In this document: one piece after another, positions 42,138-51,610 of the stretch
Position numbering within the stretch: position 1 is the stretch's first letter
Layout of the letters: each line of letters begins with the position of its first letter
Assembly: GCA_017462035.1 (NCBI GenBank)
Contig: JAFTRY010000025.1
Coordinates: 1 to 64,000, forward strand
Length of the DNA: 64,000 nt
Reading direction: 5' to 3'
Source of the DNA: Clostridia bacterium
Lineage (GTDB): Bacteria; Bacillota; Clostridia; Oscillospirales; CAG-272
Translations under genes and position numbers: made by a program
Notes under the pieces: model-generated
Told to the model about the DNA's origin: nothing
What the model saw: only the letters and a program-made list of their open reading frames with translations
Databases searched by the model: none

Positions 42138-44600
42138 TTATGCACTTTTTTCCCGATTATCCTCAATTTTTACCACAAGAACGGAGAGATCGTCGGTGCT
42201 TCCTTCCTCCTTGGCGTATTTTACGATGAGATCTGCCAGCCGTTCGGTACTCACTTCTCCCCGACCCCCTTCTCCGCCCTGGCTTCGAAGCAAATCAAAA
42301 AGCCAAGGGCACTCCTCCTTGAGTTGGGTCACTCCGTCGCTGACCATGACGATCACGTCTCCCGGACTTACGTCAAAATTGATCCGCCGGATGTCGGTAT
42401 CCCGCAGGATCCCCATGGGAACGGTACGAGATCTTAGCTTGAACAGGCTTCCCTCCCGAAATACGTAGGTAGGAGCCGCTCCGCTTTTATAAAAGTATGC
42501 CCGTCCCGCCATTAGATCCAGCTCCATCAGATCAACGGTTGCTGAACACTCGTGGAGACTGCCGCTGCCACGGTTCCGAAGAAATCCGTTCAACATCTTC
42601 AAAGCAATATCGCAGGAATTTCCCGCCGCCAGCATCTTACGCAAAAACAGTCCCGCGATCCCGGAGGTCAGTGCCGCCTCTTGCCCGGCACCCATGCCGT
42701 CGCTGATTAGCCCGTATAGGTGCCCTTCCTCATTGGTAAACAGCCCCACGGTATCGCCGCAGTATTCTGCCTCTCCCTCAGCACACACTGTACGCTGGGC
42801 ACTGCTCACCTTCAGCTTGAGCCGCTCGGTAAAGATCCACCTAGGCATCTCGTCATCTAAAACACCGCCATCGGTAGAGAAGGGACAGACCTCCCGCACG
42901 GCTTCTCGGATCCGATCCGCCTCGGCAGAGAGCCTCTCTCGTTCCTCTCCCATCAAGATCACCCGCCGCCGTCCGCTTCCCAGTACCGTAACTCCGGTAA
43001 CGCCAACATTCTCCCGTGTGAAACGTAAGCATAATCCACTCGTCAGTGCTTCGTCCCGCCGATAAGCCTCCTCTCCGGCACGAACGGTACCATCCAGCAT
43101 ACCGGATAAGGCTCCGTAATCCAAGGCAAAAACCTCGGTTCGGTCACAGAGCAGAGTCTGCCGCCGATGTTCCGCCGCGCGGTGATTGATTTCCTCCAAT
43201 ATGTCAGGCAACCGAGAACAACGAAGGGTCATGGACGATGCCGCATCGGCATGGGTTACCTTTCCGTGTGTATGAAGAGCGGCACTGAGAGTCCCGATCT
43301 CCCGAGAAGTTCTGGTAAATTCCTCCCCCCAACAGCTTTCCCGTTGAGAACAGCTGGTACAGGAGGATTCAAAGGAACTCTCGCAAATTTGCCTTAGGTC
43401 CGTGGCGGTAGGAGCCTGAGTCTGTCGGCTCATCTGCTCCATCACGTAAGACAGGGAGGAAAGGCTCTCACAAAGAGAATGGAGCCGTCGATTGGTATCC
43501 CTCAGTCTCAGACTTTCTTCTTCTCCCAACGACAAGGGAGAACAAAGAGGGACCTCCTTCCTATCTGTCTTCTCCGTCTCAATCTTCCCGACCTTGTCCT
43601 TCTCCTTTTCCCGTACCCTCGGAGAGAAAAATAAGCGATCCAAAACGGGAAATAAAAGACAAACAGCAATAAGAGCAGGTAAAACTCCGTCCAACACACC
43701 CATTCCGCGAACGTAACTGCTCCAGGCTGTTGCCGCGAGAAAAGCGGCACTGACACCCAAGGTCAGGGAAAATTCATGGAGCAATCCCATTGCCAAAGCC
43801 CCGAAGGCAAAACCGGGTGCCAAAAGAGGAGAAGTAACCAGACCGCAAAGAGTCCCCGCCAGTACTCCTGTCATGGTCCCCTGCTTTCGAACCAGATAAA
43901 GGGCGGAGAAAAGTCCGCCGAACACCGCCGCTGAGATTCCGTAGACCTTCCAGTCGCCCAGGGAAAAGCACAAAGCACAGCAAAGGCAAATCTGCGCCAA
44001 GCGTTGCCGCCACACTCGCGTTGGCTTACTTCCTCCGTATATACCGCTGAACAACAGCACCGCTGTGGGAGCTGACAGAGTTCCCAGAATGGTTCCGTAC
44101 AAATCGTAATAAAGGAAATCTCCCTCAATCAGACGGTAGAGCCCGATTCCAAAGGCACCGATGGTTGCCGTCGCCGCCCGTAAGCTCAGATGCTCCGCAA
44201 AAAGAAAGGAATACGGAGATTCCAACGCTTGTCCGGTCTCAGTCCCGTCCATGGATTTTTCCTTGGAGCTGTCCAGCAAAAGACGAACCAAAAGCCGTAA
44301 CAAAAGGAGTGCCGAATAGGTCACTAACAAGGCGGTACGATATCGATTGTCCCACGCTCCAAGACAAAGTCCCGCGTAAATATAAAACACCTTCCTGTCC
44401 GAGGCGCAAAGAAGCGCAATCCCAAAAGGATGGGCACTAAAGGGCAGGGCAGCTCCCCCCAGCCAGTATCCGCACAGCGCATATAGGAGTCCTATACCCA
44501 TGGACCTCCAAAAGGAGCTCGTCCCCTCCGTCCCTTCCTCTCGAGCCGTATAAGAGGGGGCATGGGCGGGTTCTGTTGCCGTTCTGTTTTTTACATCCAT
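42138..44600 (-). CDS. spoIIE: stage II sporulation protein E
   Basis: 820 residues, the normal SpoIIE size. About ten membrane helices occupy residues 30-330, a central regulatory region follows with a CxxC-type cluster (CESSFESSCTSCSQRESCWGEE), and the C-terminal PP2C phosphatase domain (about 590-820) holds LISDGMGAGQEA and VIVMVSDGV, the metal-binding Asp motifs. SpoIIE sits at the sporulation septum and dephosphorylates SpoIIAA to release sigma F. A TACAAT -10 box lies at 44653-44648 with a Spo0A-box-like TTGTCGGA (44674-44681, plus strand) near the expected -35 position. Confidence 0.94.
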   Translation of the reverse strand: MDVKNRTATEPAHAPSYTAREEGTEGTSSFWRSMGIGLLYALCGYWLGGAALPFSAHPFGIALLCASDRKVFYIYAGLCLGAWDNRYRTALLVTYSALLLLRLLVRLLLDSSKEKSMDGTETGQALESPYSFLFAEHLSLRAATATIGAFGIGLYRLIEGDFLYYDLYGTILGTLSAPTAVLLFSGIYGGSKPTRVWRQRLAQICLCCALCFSLGDWKVYGISAAVFGGLFSALYLVRKQGTMTGVLAGTLCGLVTSPLLAPGFAFGALAMGLLHEFSLTLGVSAAFLAATAWSSYVRGMGVLDGVLPALIAVCLLFPVLDRLFFSPRVREKEKDKVGKIETEKTDRKEVPLCSPLSLGEEESLRLRDTNRRLHSLCESLSSLSYVMEQMSRQTQAPTATDLRQICESSFESSCTSCSQRESCWGEEFTRTSREIGTLSAALHTHGKVTHADAASSMTLRCSRLPDILEEINHRAAEHRRQTLLCDRTEVFALDYGALSGMLDGTVRAGEEAYRRDEALTSGLCLRFTRENVGVTGVTVLGSGRRRVILMGEERERLSAEADRIREAVREVCPFSTDGGVLDDEMPRWIFTERLKLKVSSAQRTVCAEGEAEYCGDTVGLFTNEEGHLYGLISDGMGAGQEAALTSGIAGLFLRKMLAAGNSCDIALKMLNGFLRNRGSGSLHECSATVDLMELDLMAGRAYFYKSGAAPTYVFREGSLFKLRSRTVPMGILRDTDIRRINFDVSPGDVIVMVSDGVTQLKEECPWLFDLLRSQGGEGGRGEVSTERLADLIVKYAKEEGSTDDLSVLVVKIEDNREKSA

Positions 44601-44952
44601 ATTTGTTTCCTTCCCGATCGTTTCTCGATCCGATTTGTTTCTTCCTCATTGTAGCAAATCAAAGAAAAGAAAGTTGTCGGATCCCGTCGCCCGATGGAAA
44701 ACAGGAAATTTTTTCATTTTCTTTTTTCGTACCCTTGCATCCCCGTGCGACACCGAACTACCCATACTCTGTCGGGAAAAGAGAGTTGTTTGGGACTTTT
44801 GTATTTTGTAAGGAGCTCCGCGTCCTCCTTCGCCAAATTCAAAATTTCTACGTTCCGAGGCGATACTATGTCAAACAGTAGGCAAAAGCCCCCTGGCGGC
44901 TTTGGATCTCTTTACCTCACCAGCAGACGAAGAGTTTCTTCCGAAAAAAGAT
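44601..44952. other. intergenic, nothing recognised apart from spoIIE promoter
   Basis: Apart from the spoIIE -10 box and the possible 0A box near 44648-44681, positions 44690-44952 show no credible gene, RNA or strong hairpin. Short open frames here lack ribosome binding sites. Confidence 0.6.
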
Positions 44953-45230
44953 TACCGAAAAATTCCGTCCATCGAAATCCACAGCAATCACATCAACCAC
45001 CCGAAGGTGTTCGTATGAACCTTCGGGTGAGACTTGCTCCATAGCAAAGCCTCCCCGACACATGGAGCGTCGGGGACGTAGGGGGATTTTCAAGGAGGAA
45101 CGCCTTGAAAACGCTTTCTTCGCCATTCTTTGTTGAACGACAAAGAATGGCATACATCTATACCGAAGTAATTTTACCATTCACCAAAGAATGACATAAA
45201 TCTACATCGAAGTGATCTTGTTCCGTTTTT
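44953..45230. repeat. multi-hairpin interspersed repeat, copy 1
   Basis: Same order of elements as the copy at 54325-54700 and same orientation. In order: hairpin ACCACCCGAAGGT/ACCTTCGGGTG (44996-45029), a CCATAGCAAAGCC segment, hairpin CCCCGAC/GTCGGGG (45053-45075), hairpin TTTTCAAGG/CCTTGAAAA (45087-45111), hairpin CCATTCTTTGT/ACAAAGAATGG (45123-45150) and about two ~44-nt tandem units beginning AAAGAATG. Minus-strand frames read through both copies but have no RBS. It lies at the upstream edge of the comM operon. Confidence 0.85.
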
Positions 45231-45370
45231 ACGGACCATTCGTAAATTGCTCCGACGGAGTTTTTGGAAAAACTCCCTGTTCTCATCGGCACATTGCCCC
45301 AAAAATTCGCACAGTACCCGTTTCAATTCCCCGGTAAGAGGGAAGTTTTTCTTCTTTTTTCACGCAACAC

Positions 45371-45399
45371 TTGTAAATAAAATAAAATTGTGGTAAAAT
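45371..45399 (+). promoter_or_regulatory. promoter of the comM operon
   Basis: TTGTAA (45371-45376), 17-nt spacer, TAAAAT (45394-45399), about 53 nt upstream of the start codon. Confidence 0.7.
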
Positions 45400-45451
45400 A
45401 AAGAAGATATAATTTGCCTAAGACAACGACGGAAAACAGAAGGAGAAGAAC

Positions 45452-47002
45452 ATGCTTTCAACGATATATAGCGCCGGACTCTACGGCATCGACGGCTATA
45501 TCGTCACGGTGGAGTGTAACGCCCAGTCCAGAATCCCCGGCTTCGAATTGGTGGGACTGCCCGACCTGGCGGTAAAGGAAGCCAAAGAACGAGTGCGGAC
45601 AGCATGTGAAAATAGCGGATTCCGCTTCCCTTCCCTGGAGCTAACGGTAAACTTGGCACCGGCAGACCGCCGAAAGGAAGGCTCCGCCTTTGACACCTCC
45701 ATTCTCTTGGGAATTCTCCGTTGCGGAGGAATCCTTGGCGAAGGTGTGGAGCTTTCGGATAAATGCTTCGTGGGAGAGCTTTCTCTGTCTGGAAAGCTTC
45801 GCCCGGTGCGAGGCACTCTCTGTATGTGCGTGGCGGCAAGAAACGCCGGCTTTCGGGAATTCTATGCCCCGGCGGAAAACGCGGGAGAAGCGGCAGCGGT
45901 AGAGGGAATCCAAGTCTTTGGCGTAGAACATATGGCACAGCTGATTGCCCATTTGAACGGAACCGCCCCTCTGACCCCTGTGGCGTGTGACCGACAGGCA
46001 TTTGAGACGGCAATGCTTTCCGGCAGCCTGGATTTTGCCGACGTGCGGGGACAGACAATGGCAAAGCGAGCCATGGAGATTGCCGCGGCAGGAGGGCATA
46101 ACGTGCTTCTCATTGGACCTCCCGGTACGGGTAAATCCATGCTTTCTAAACGCCTTCCGTCTATTCTGCCTCCCATGACCTTTGAGGAGGCAATTGAAAC
46201 TACCAAGGTCCATTCGGTGGCGGGAACCCTGCCCGAAGGAGTATCTCTGGTGGCGCACCGTCCCTTTCGATCTCCTCACCACACCATGAGCGCGGTAAGC
46301 CTTGTGGGAGGCGGAATCAACCCCTTGCCGGGAGAGGTCTCTCTTTCTCATAACGGAGTCCTGTTTCTCGACGAGCTACCCGAATTTCCCAAGCTGGTCA
46401 CCGATGCCCTCCGTCAGCCGCTGGAGGATCGTCGTGTCACGATCACCCGGGCAAACGGTCGGGTCACCTACCCTTGCTCGTTTATGCTGGTGGGAGCAAT
46501 GAATCCCTGCCGATGCGGATATTTCGGTCATCCAACCAGAAAGTGCACCTGCTCTCCCCAGGAGGTCAAGCGGTATATTTCCCGGATCAGCGGACCCATG
46601 CTGGATCGAATCGACATCCAGGTGGAGCTCCCCTCTCTGTCCTACGACGAGCTATCCGGTACCCATAAACCGGAGGAATCCTCCTCTGCCATCCGTGAGC
46701 GGATAAAGAACGCAAGAGAGTTTGCCGCCGCCAGAATGGCGGGAGATCCGGGTGTCTATTGCAACGCTCAGCTGGACGCGGGAGCGATCCGAAGGTATTG
46801 CGTCACCGACAGCGCGGCAGACGCTCTGCTGAAGACGGCGTACGAGCGAATGGGTATGTCGGCGAGGGGCTACGACAGGATCATGCGAGTAGCCAGAACC
46901 ATTGCCGATTTAGACCGTGCCGAGGTCATTGGTGCCAAACATATTGCGGAAGCCATCCAGTACCGAAGTCTGGATAAAAAATACTGGGGAATTGAAGCGT
47001 AA
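45452..47002 (+). CDS. comM: YifB/ComM family Mg-chelatase-like AAA ATPase
   Basis: 516 residues. The N-terminal Lon-protease-like domain (1-170) is followed by an AAA module with Walker [19 protein letters not shown] and Walker [12 protein letters not shown], then a zinc-type [15 protein letters not shown] segment and a C-terminal Mg-chelatase domain. ComM in transformable bacteria is a helicase that promotes branch migration in recombination. AAGGAG precedes the ATG. The gene probably opens an operon with the peptidase genes downstream (28-nt gap). A role in natural transformation is not shown here. Confidence 0.93.
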   Translation: MLSTIYSAGLYGIDGYIVTVECNAQSRIPGFELVGLPDLAVKEAKERVRTACENSGFRFPSLELTVNLAPADRRKEGSAFDTSILLGILRCGGILGEGVELSDKCFVGELSLSGKLRPVRGTLCMCVAARNAGFREFYAPAENAGEAAAVEGIQVFGVEHMAQLIAHLNGTAPLTPVACDRQAFETAMLSGSLDFADVRGQTMAKRAMEIAAAGGHNVLLIGPPGTGKSMLSKRLPSILPPMTFEEAIETTKVHSVAGTLPEGVSLVAHRPFRSPHHTMSAVSLVGGGINPLPGEVSLSHNGVLFLDELPEFPKLVTDALRQPLEDRRVTITRANGRVTYPCSFMLVGAMNPCRCGYFGHPTRKCTCSPQEVKRYISRISGPMLDRIDIQVELPSLSYDELSGTHKPEESSSAIRERIKNAREFAAARMAGDPGVYCNAQLDAGAIRRYCVTDSAADALLKTAYERMGMSARGYDRIMRVARTIADLDRAEVIGAKHIAEAIQYRSLDKKYWGIEA

Positions 47003-47029
47003 GCCCCGGGAGGAGAACGTAAAAACAGA

Positions 47030-48100
47030 ATGAATGAGGAACTAAAAAGAGACATTTTTGAGCTCTCGGGCATCATGTCGGTATCCGGCTTTGAAAGCCT
47101 TGCTACCGAGAAGATCCGTGAGCGGTATCAAACATATTTTGATGAGATTCAGGTAGACGCGGTAGGAAACCACCTTCTTCGCCGATCCTGCGGACGAACG
47201 GATGCGCCCTCCATTTTGGTGGATGCCCATTTTGACGAGATCGGTATGATGGTGACGAAGATCTGTGAGGGCGGATTCCTCCGTTTTACCTCGGTGGGAG
47301 GATTGTCTCAGTCGGTGCTCCAGGGTGCGGACGTGGTGATTTACGGAACTCGGACGCTCCGAGGAATTATTACCTCCACTCCACCCCATCTTCGCGGAGA
47401 CAGCGAAGATATTCTGCCCGAGGCAGAAGAGCTTCTCATTGACGTGGGTTATCCCGAAGAGGAGCTGGAGAAAATAGCACCCGTAGGTACGCCCATTGGC
47501 TTTGCTCCCCGATATCGGGAGCTCGCCGGCGGTGCCCTTGCCGGAAAGAGCTTTGATAATAAGGCGTGCGGTGCCATTGCCGCCTACGCCATCGCCCACA
47601 CTCCCAGAGAAAACCTGGCAGGAGACGTGACCTTGCTTCTCTCTGCTTTCGAGGAGACTTCCCGTATCGGCGGCGTGGCACCCGGCGCCTTCTCTGCCAA
47701 CCCGGACTACGCAATGGTCATCGACGTGAATTTGGCAAGAGTACCTCATACTCCCAAAAGCGAGACCGTTCCCCTTCGGGGCGGTGTGTCCCTTGCCTGG
47801 TCGGCGGCGACCCACCGCGAGCTCACCGCCATGACGAAGGCTCTTTGCCAGGAAAAGGAGATCCCCCACGTGATGGTAGCGGCACCCTCCTCCACAGGAA
47901 CCAACTCCCCTACCCTAAATCTGGTTGGCTCGGGGATTCCGGTGGTGGACGTCGGTCTTCCTCTGCGGAATATGCACACCTATTACGAAGTTATTGCGCC
48001 GGAGGACGCAGACGCTCTTTGCCGTCTGGTACAGGCGTTTATTGAAAGTCCCGCCCTGGCAGAACGCTTTGGCGGAAGGAAGGAGGAATTGCCCACATGA
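47030..48100 (+). CDS. M42 family metallo-aminopeptidase, paralog 1
   Basis: 356 residues. The first metal ligand is in VDAHFDEIGMMVTK, the bridging-Asp region reads KSFDNKACGA where the family usually has DDR, the catalytic Glu pair is in SAFEETSRIGG and the last His is in LPLRNMHTYYEV. M42 enzymes are large cytoplasmic complexes that trim peptides. The Asn-Lys substitution next to the bridging Asp sets it apart from the two neighbours. Its stop overlaps the next start (ATGA). Confidence 0.88.
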   Translation: MNEELKRDIFELSGIMSVSGFESLATEKIRERYQTYFDEIQVDAVGNHLLRRSCGRTDAPSILVDAHFDEIGMMVTKICEGGFLRFTSVGGLSQSVLQGADVVIYGTRTLRGIITSTPPHLRGDSEDILPEAEELLIDVGYPEEELEKIAPVGTPIGFAPRYRELAGGALAGKSFDNKACGAIAAYAIAHTPRENLAGDVTLLLSAFEETSRIGGVAPGAFSANPDYAMVIDVNLARVPHTPKSETVPLRGGVSLAWSAATHRELTAMTKALCQEKEIPHVMVAAPSSTGTNSPTLNLVGSGIPVVDVGLPLRNMHTYYEVIAPEDADALCRLVQAFIESPALAERFGGRKEELPT

Positions 48101-49191
48101 CCGTATGGAAGCCCGAACGGGAGGCGGCGATCGACCTCCTGCGAGACCTATCTCTTTCCTTTGGTCCCACAGGATGCGAGGGAGAGGTCGCAAGAAAAAT
48201 TATGGAACGGATCCAGCCCCTCTGCGATAGTCTTTGCTATGACCGCATGGGAAACGTGCTGGCACTGTGCCGCTTTGGCGAGGGTGAGAATGACCGGCGG
48301 AAGGTTATGATCTCTGCCCATATGGACGAGGTGGGGATCATGATCACCGAGATCTGTGACGACGGCTTGTGCCGTTTTGACACAGTTGGCGGTATCCACC
48401 GCTCTGTGTTGGAGGGAAGAACCGTTACCGTAGGAGACGAAATCCACCGCCTACAGGGGGTCATCGCCTCCAAAGCCATTCACCACAAAACGAAGAAAGA
48501 GAGAAATCAGTTGACTCCCTGGGATCAGCTTTACTTGGACATCGGCGTGTCTAACCGTGAGGAGGCAGAGACGCTTGTTTCCGTAGGAGACCTGGGTACC
48601 TTTGACTCGGACTTCTACCTCTTTGGCAAGGATGATTCTATGGTCAAGGGAAAGGCGCTGGATGACCGCATGGGCTGTGCCGCCATGATCTTAGTCATGG
48701 CGGAGCTACGGAAGCATCCTCTGTCTAAGAATCTGGATCTGTATTTCTGCTTTACCGTACGGGAGGAGCTCGGACTGTCGGGCGCTAAGGTAGCGGCGGC
48801 AAAGATCCGTCCCGATCTTGCTATCGTCCTGGAGACCACGGCAGTAGGCGATCTGGCGGAGGTGACACCCGGAAAGCAAGTAGCGAACGTGGGACAGGGG
48901 GGCGTGCTATCGGTGATGGATCGCTCCACCGTCTACGATCAGGCGTTTTTGCACTTTGCGTTGCAAACGGCGAAGGAGGACGGAATCCCCTGTCAGCTCA
49001 AGCGTTACGTATCGGGAGGCAACGATGCCGGTTCCATCCATAAAACCGGCGAGGGCGTGCGGTGCCTTGCCCTGTCGGCACCTACCCGTTACCTCCATTC
49101 CCCCTCCTGCGTAACCAGCGTAGAGGATTATCTGTCCATTGCCGCCCTGGTCAGAGCGATGCTGAGCCGAATGAGCGGCGACACACCGTAA
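48097..49191 (+). CDS. M42 family metallo-aminopeptidase, paralog 2
   Basis: 364 residues with all family metal and catalytic motifs: ISAHMDEVGIMITEI, KALDDRMGCAAM, FTVREELGLSGAK and a C-terminal APTRYLHSPSC. The upstream overlap with paralog 1 implies coupled translation, compatible with mixed oligomers. The family contains TET-type dodecamers; the preferred N-terminal residue cannot be predicted by eye. Confidence 0.9.
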   Translation: MTVWKPEREAAIDLLRDLSLSFGPTGCEGEVARKIMERIQPLCDSLCYDRMGNVLALCRFGEGENDRRKVMISAHMDEVGIMITEICDDGLCRFDTVGGIHRSVLEGRTVTVGDEIHRLQGVIASKAIHHKTKKERNQLTPWDQLYLDIGVSNREEAETLVSVGDLGTFDSDFYLFGKDDSMVKGKALDDRMGCAAMILVMAELRKHPLSKNLDLYFCFTVREELGLSGAKVAAAKIRPDLAIVLETTAVGDLAEVTPGKQVANVGQGGVLSVMDRSTVYDQAFLHFALQTAKEDGIPCQLKRYVSGGNDAGSIHKTGEGVRCLALSAPTRYLHSPSCVTSVEDYLSIAALVRAMLSRMSGDTP

Positions 49192-49231
49192 CATTGCGCG
49201 GAACCAATCGTCTTGGAAAGGAATCACTGAA

Positions 49232-50245
49232 ATGAATCTTTATACAACACTTCAAAAGCTTAGCGTCCTTCCCTCGGTATCGGGTCGGGAGGACGGAATC
49301 CGTGCCCTATTGTCTGAGCTGATCGCCCCTTACGCAGACGAGGTGCGGGTGGATAACCTGGGAAATCTCATCGCGAAAAAGCGGGGGACCGGCGAAGGAA
49401 AGACCGTCATGCTCTGTGCTCATATGGATGAGATCGGATTTCTTGTCAATTTTATTGAGGACAGCGGATTGCTCCGTGTGGCACCCATAGGCGGGATCAA
49501 CTTTGCCGCCTCCGCCTTTAGCGAGGTAGTGTCCGAGAGCGGCATCGCCGGTGTCCTCGTACCCGACGGAAAGACTAAACCGGCAGACTACGGTGCGAAC
49601 TGCTTTGCCATTGACATTGGCGTAAAAAGCCGAAAAGAAGCCGAGCGAAAGGTAAAGATCGGTGACTTTTTCGTGGTGCGAGGGGGCGTACGCCGTCTGG
49701 CAGGAAAACGAATCACCGGCAGCCCTCTGGATGACCGCATCGGTTGCGCGGCTCTGCTCGCTGTGGCGGAGAACCTGTGGCAGGAGATGCTGTCCGCCGA
49801 CGTGTATTACGTCTTTTCAGTTCAGGAAGAGGTGGGTTGCCGAGGAGCCATGACGGCTACCTTCGGAATTGCCCCCGACTATGCTCTTTGCTTTGATGTT
49901 ACGGGGACGGGAGACGTTCCCGGAGCCGATCCTATGGCATGTGCCCTGGGTAAGGGAGCCGCCGTTAAGATCAAGGACCGCTCGGTGATCTGCCATCCGG
50001 AGGTGGTGACTTCCCTGTGCACTCTCGCCGAGAAGCACAAGATCCCTTACCAGAGAGAGGTACTGCTCTACGGCGGTACCGATACCTCCTCCATGCAGAT
50101 GACGGGAAGCGGAAGCCGCGCCGGTGCCCTTTCCATTCCTTGCCGCTATATCCACTCTCGGGTGGAGACTTGCGACATGGGTGACGCAGAGGCATGCGCC
50201 CGCCTGGCAACCGAATTTGTAAAAGCCCTGCCCGAGGGCAAGTAA
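49232..50245 (+). CDS. M42 family metallo-aminopeptidase, paralog 3
   Basis: 337 residues, with CAHMDEIGFLVNF, SPLDDRIGCAAL, FSVQEEVGCRGAM and IPCRYIHSRVETCD, so an intact active site. It lies 40 nt after paralog 2 with an AAAGGA RBS. Divergence among the three is high (different loops and ends), so the tandem set is old and probably divided by specificity. Confidence 0.9.
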   Translation: MNLYTTLQKLSVLPSVSGREDGIRALLSELIAPYADEVRVDNLGNLIAKKRGTGEGKTVMLCAHMDEIGFLVNFIEDSGLLRVAPIGGINFAASAFSEVVSESGIAGVLVPDGKTKPADYGANCFAIDIGVKSRKEAERKVKIGDFFVVRGGVRRLAGKRITGSPLDDRIGCAALLAVAENLWQEMLSADVYYVFSVQEEVGCRGAMTATFGIAPDYALCFDVTGTGDVPGADPMACALGKGAAVKIKDRSVICHPEVVTSLCTLAEKHKIPYQREVLLYGGTDTSSMQMTGSGSRAGALSIPCRYIHSRVETCDMGDAEACARLATEFVKALPEGK

Positions 50246-50280
50246 TCTAAAAACGCAACACCCCCTCAGAAAGGAACGCT

Positions 50281-51546
50281 ATGATTTTTTCAGAAACCAT
50301 CCGCGACATCGCGGAAAAAGCGGAGGCGGCACTTGCCAGCCGCTTTGCCGAAATTGACCGCATCTCATATCTCAATACCCAAAAGGTAATGGATGCCTTT
50401 CGAGAGCACCGAGTCAGCGAGACCATGTTCAACCCCACCAGCGGCTACGGCTATAATGACCGCGGACGGGAGGTGCTGGACGAGATCTGGGCAGACGTGA
50501 TGAACGCCGAGGCGGCATTCGTGCGGCATAACATTGTCAATGGAACCCAAGCGCTGACCATCGGTTTGTTCGGCTTGCTTCGCCCCGGGGATATCCTCTT
50601 TTCTATCGCAGGAAAGCCCTACGACACCTTGGATGAGGTCATCGGAAACGTAGGCGAACCGGGAAATGGCTCTCTCCGTGATTTCGGGGTAGAATACCGC
50701 CAGGCGGATCTATCGGCGGAGGGTGCCTTCGATACTCAAAAAATTCGACAGGTACTCACCGAGGAAGGAAGCCGGGTCAAGGTGGTCTTCATTCAACGCT
50801 CCAAGGGATATTTGAACCGCAAGACCCTCAGCGTAGATCAGATTGGGGCGGTGATCCCCCTGGTGAAGGAGCTTTGCCCCCACGCCTTTGTGGTGGTGGA
50901 TAATTGCTATGGCGAGTTTACCGAGACCCGCGAGCCCACGGCAGTGGGAGCGGATATGATCATCGGCTCTCTCATTAAGAACCCCGGCGGCGGTATGGCG
51001 GAGACCGGCGGCTATATCGCGGGAACCAGACGGGCTGTGGAGCTTGCTTCCTATCGCCTCACCTCGGTGGGATGCGGTCTGGAGGTGGGAGCCACTTTGG
51101 GTCAAAATAAAAATATGTATAAGGGGCTCTTCTATGCCCCTCACACCACCGCCCAGGCACTGAAAACCGCCTGCTTCGCGGCATACGTCTTCGGAGAGGA
51201 GGGGCTTGGCTATCAAGTAGAGCCTCGGTGGAATGAGCCTCGGTACGACATCATCCAAACAGTAATCACAGGCACACCCGAGGGACTTTGTGCCTTTTGC
51301 CGAGGGATCCAGGCGGGCTCGCCTATTGATTCCTACGTGACCCCAGAGCCTTGGGAGATGCCGGGCTACTCCGATCCCGTAATCATGGCGGCAGGTGCCT
51401 TTACCCAAGGGGCTTCCATTGAGCTTTCCGCCGACGGACCTCTTCGTCCTCCCTATACCGCCTTCTTCCAGGGCGGTCTGACCTACGAAAGCGGAAAAAT
51501 CGGAATTCTCTCAGCCGCCGAGGAAATGCTTCGGACAAAGCAATAA
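50281..51546 (+). CDS. methionine gamma-lyase family / aluminum resistance protein-like PLP enzyme
   Basis: 421 residues, fold-type I PLP enzyme of the PF06838 type. The FNPTSGYGYNDRGRE segment, FVVVDNCYGEF (PLP Asp), and the PLP-lysine segment IIGSLIKNPGGGMAETGGYIAG are clear. Members are named after aluminum resistance but are thought to be C-S or related lyases; the true substrate is unknown. An AGAAAGGAACGC RBS precedes the ATG and a 35-nt gap links it to the peptidases, which would supply free amino acids. Confidence 0.88.
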   Translation: MIFSETIRDIAEKAEAALASRFAEIDRISYLNTQKVMDAFREHRVSETMFNPTSGYGYNDRGREVLDEIWADVMNAEAAFVRHNIVNGTQALTIGLFGLLRPGDILFSIAGKPYDTLDEVIGNVGEPGNGSLRDFGVEYRQADLSAEGAFDTQKIRQVLTEEGSRVKVVFIQRSKGYLNRKTLSVDQIGAVIPLVKELCPHAFVVVDNCYGEFTETREPTAVGADMIIGSLIKNPGGGMAETGGYIAGTRRAVELASYRLTSVGCGLEVGATLGQNKNMYKGLFYAPHTTAQALKTACFAAYVFGEEGLGYQVEPRWNEPRYDIIQTVITGTPEGLCAFCRGIQAGSPIDSYVTPEPWEMPGYSDPVIMAAGAFTQGASIELSADGPLRPPYTAFFQGGLTYESGKIGILSAAEEMLRTKQ

Positions 51547-51610
51547 CTCAACCGTCAATTGATAAAGAAAAAACAGCATACATATCAACTTCATTCAGAA
51601 AGGGATTGTT

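Noticed and set aside
44917-45180. Minus-strand frame in repeat copy 1, similar to one in copy 2 (54256-54534)
   Set aside because: Similarity follows from the DNA repeat; the frame runs through four hairpins, ends differ between copies and no RBS is present.
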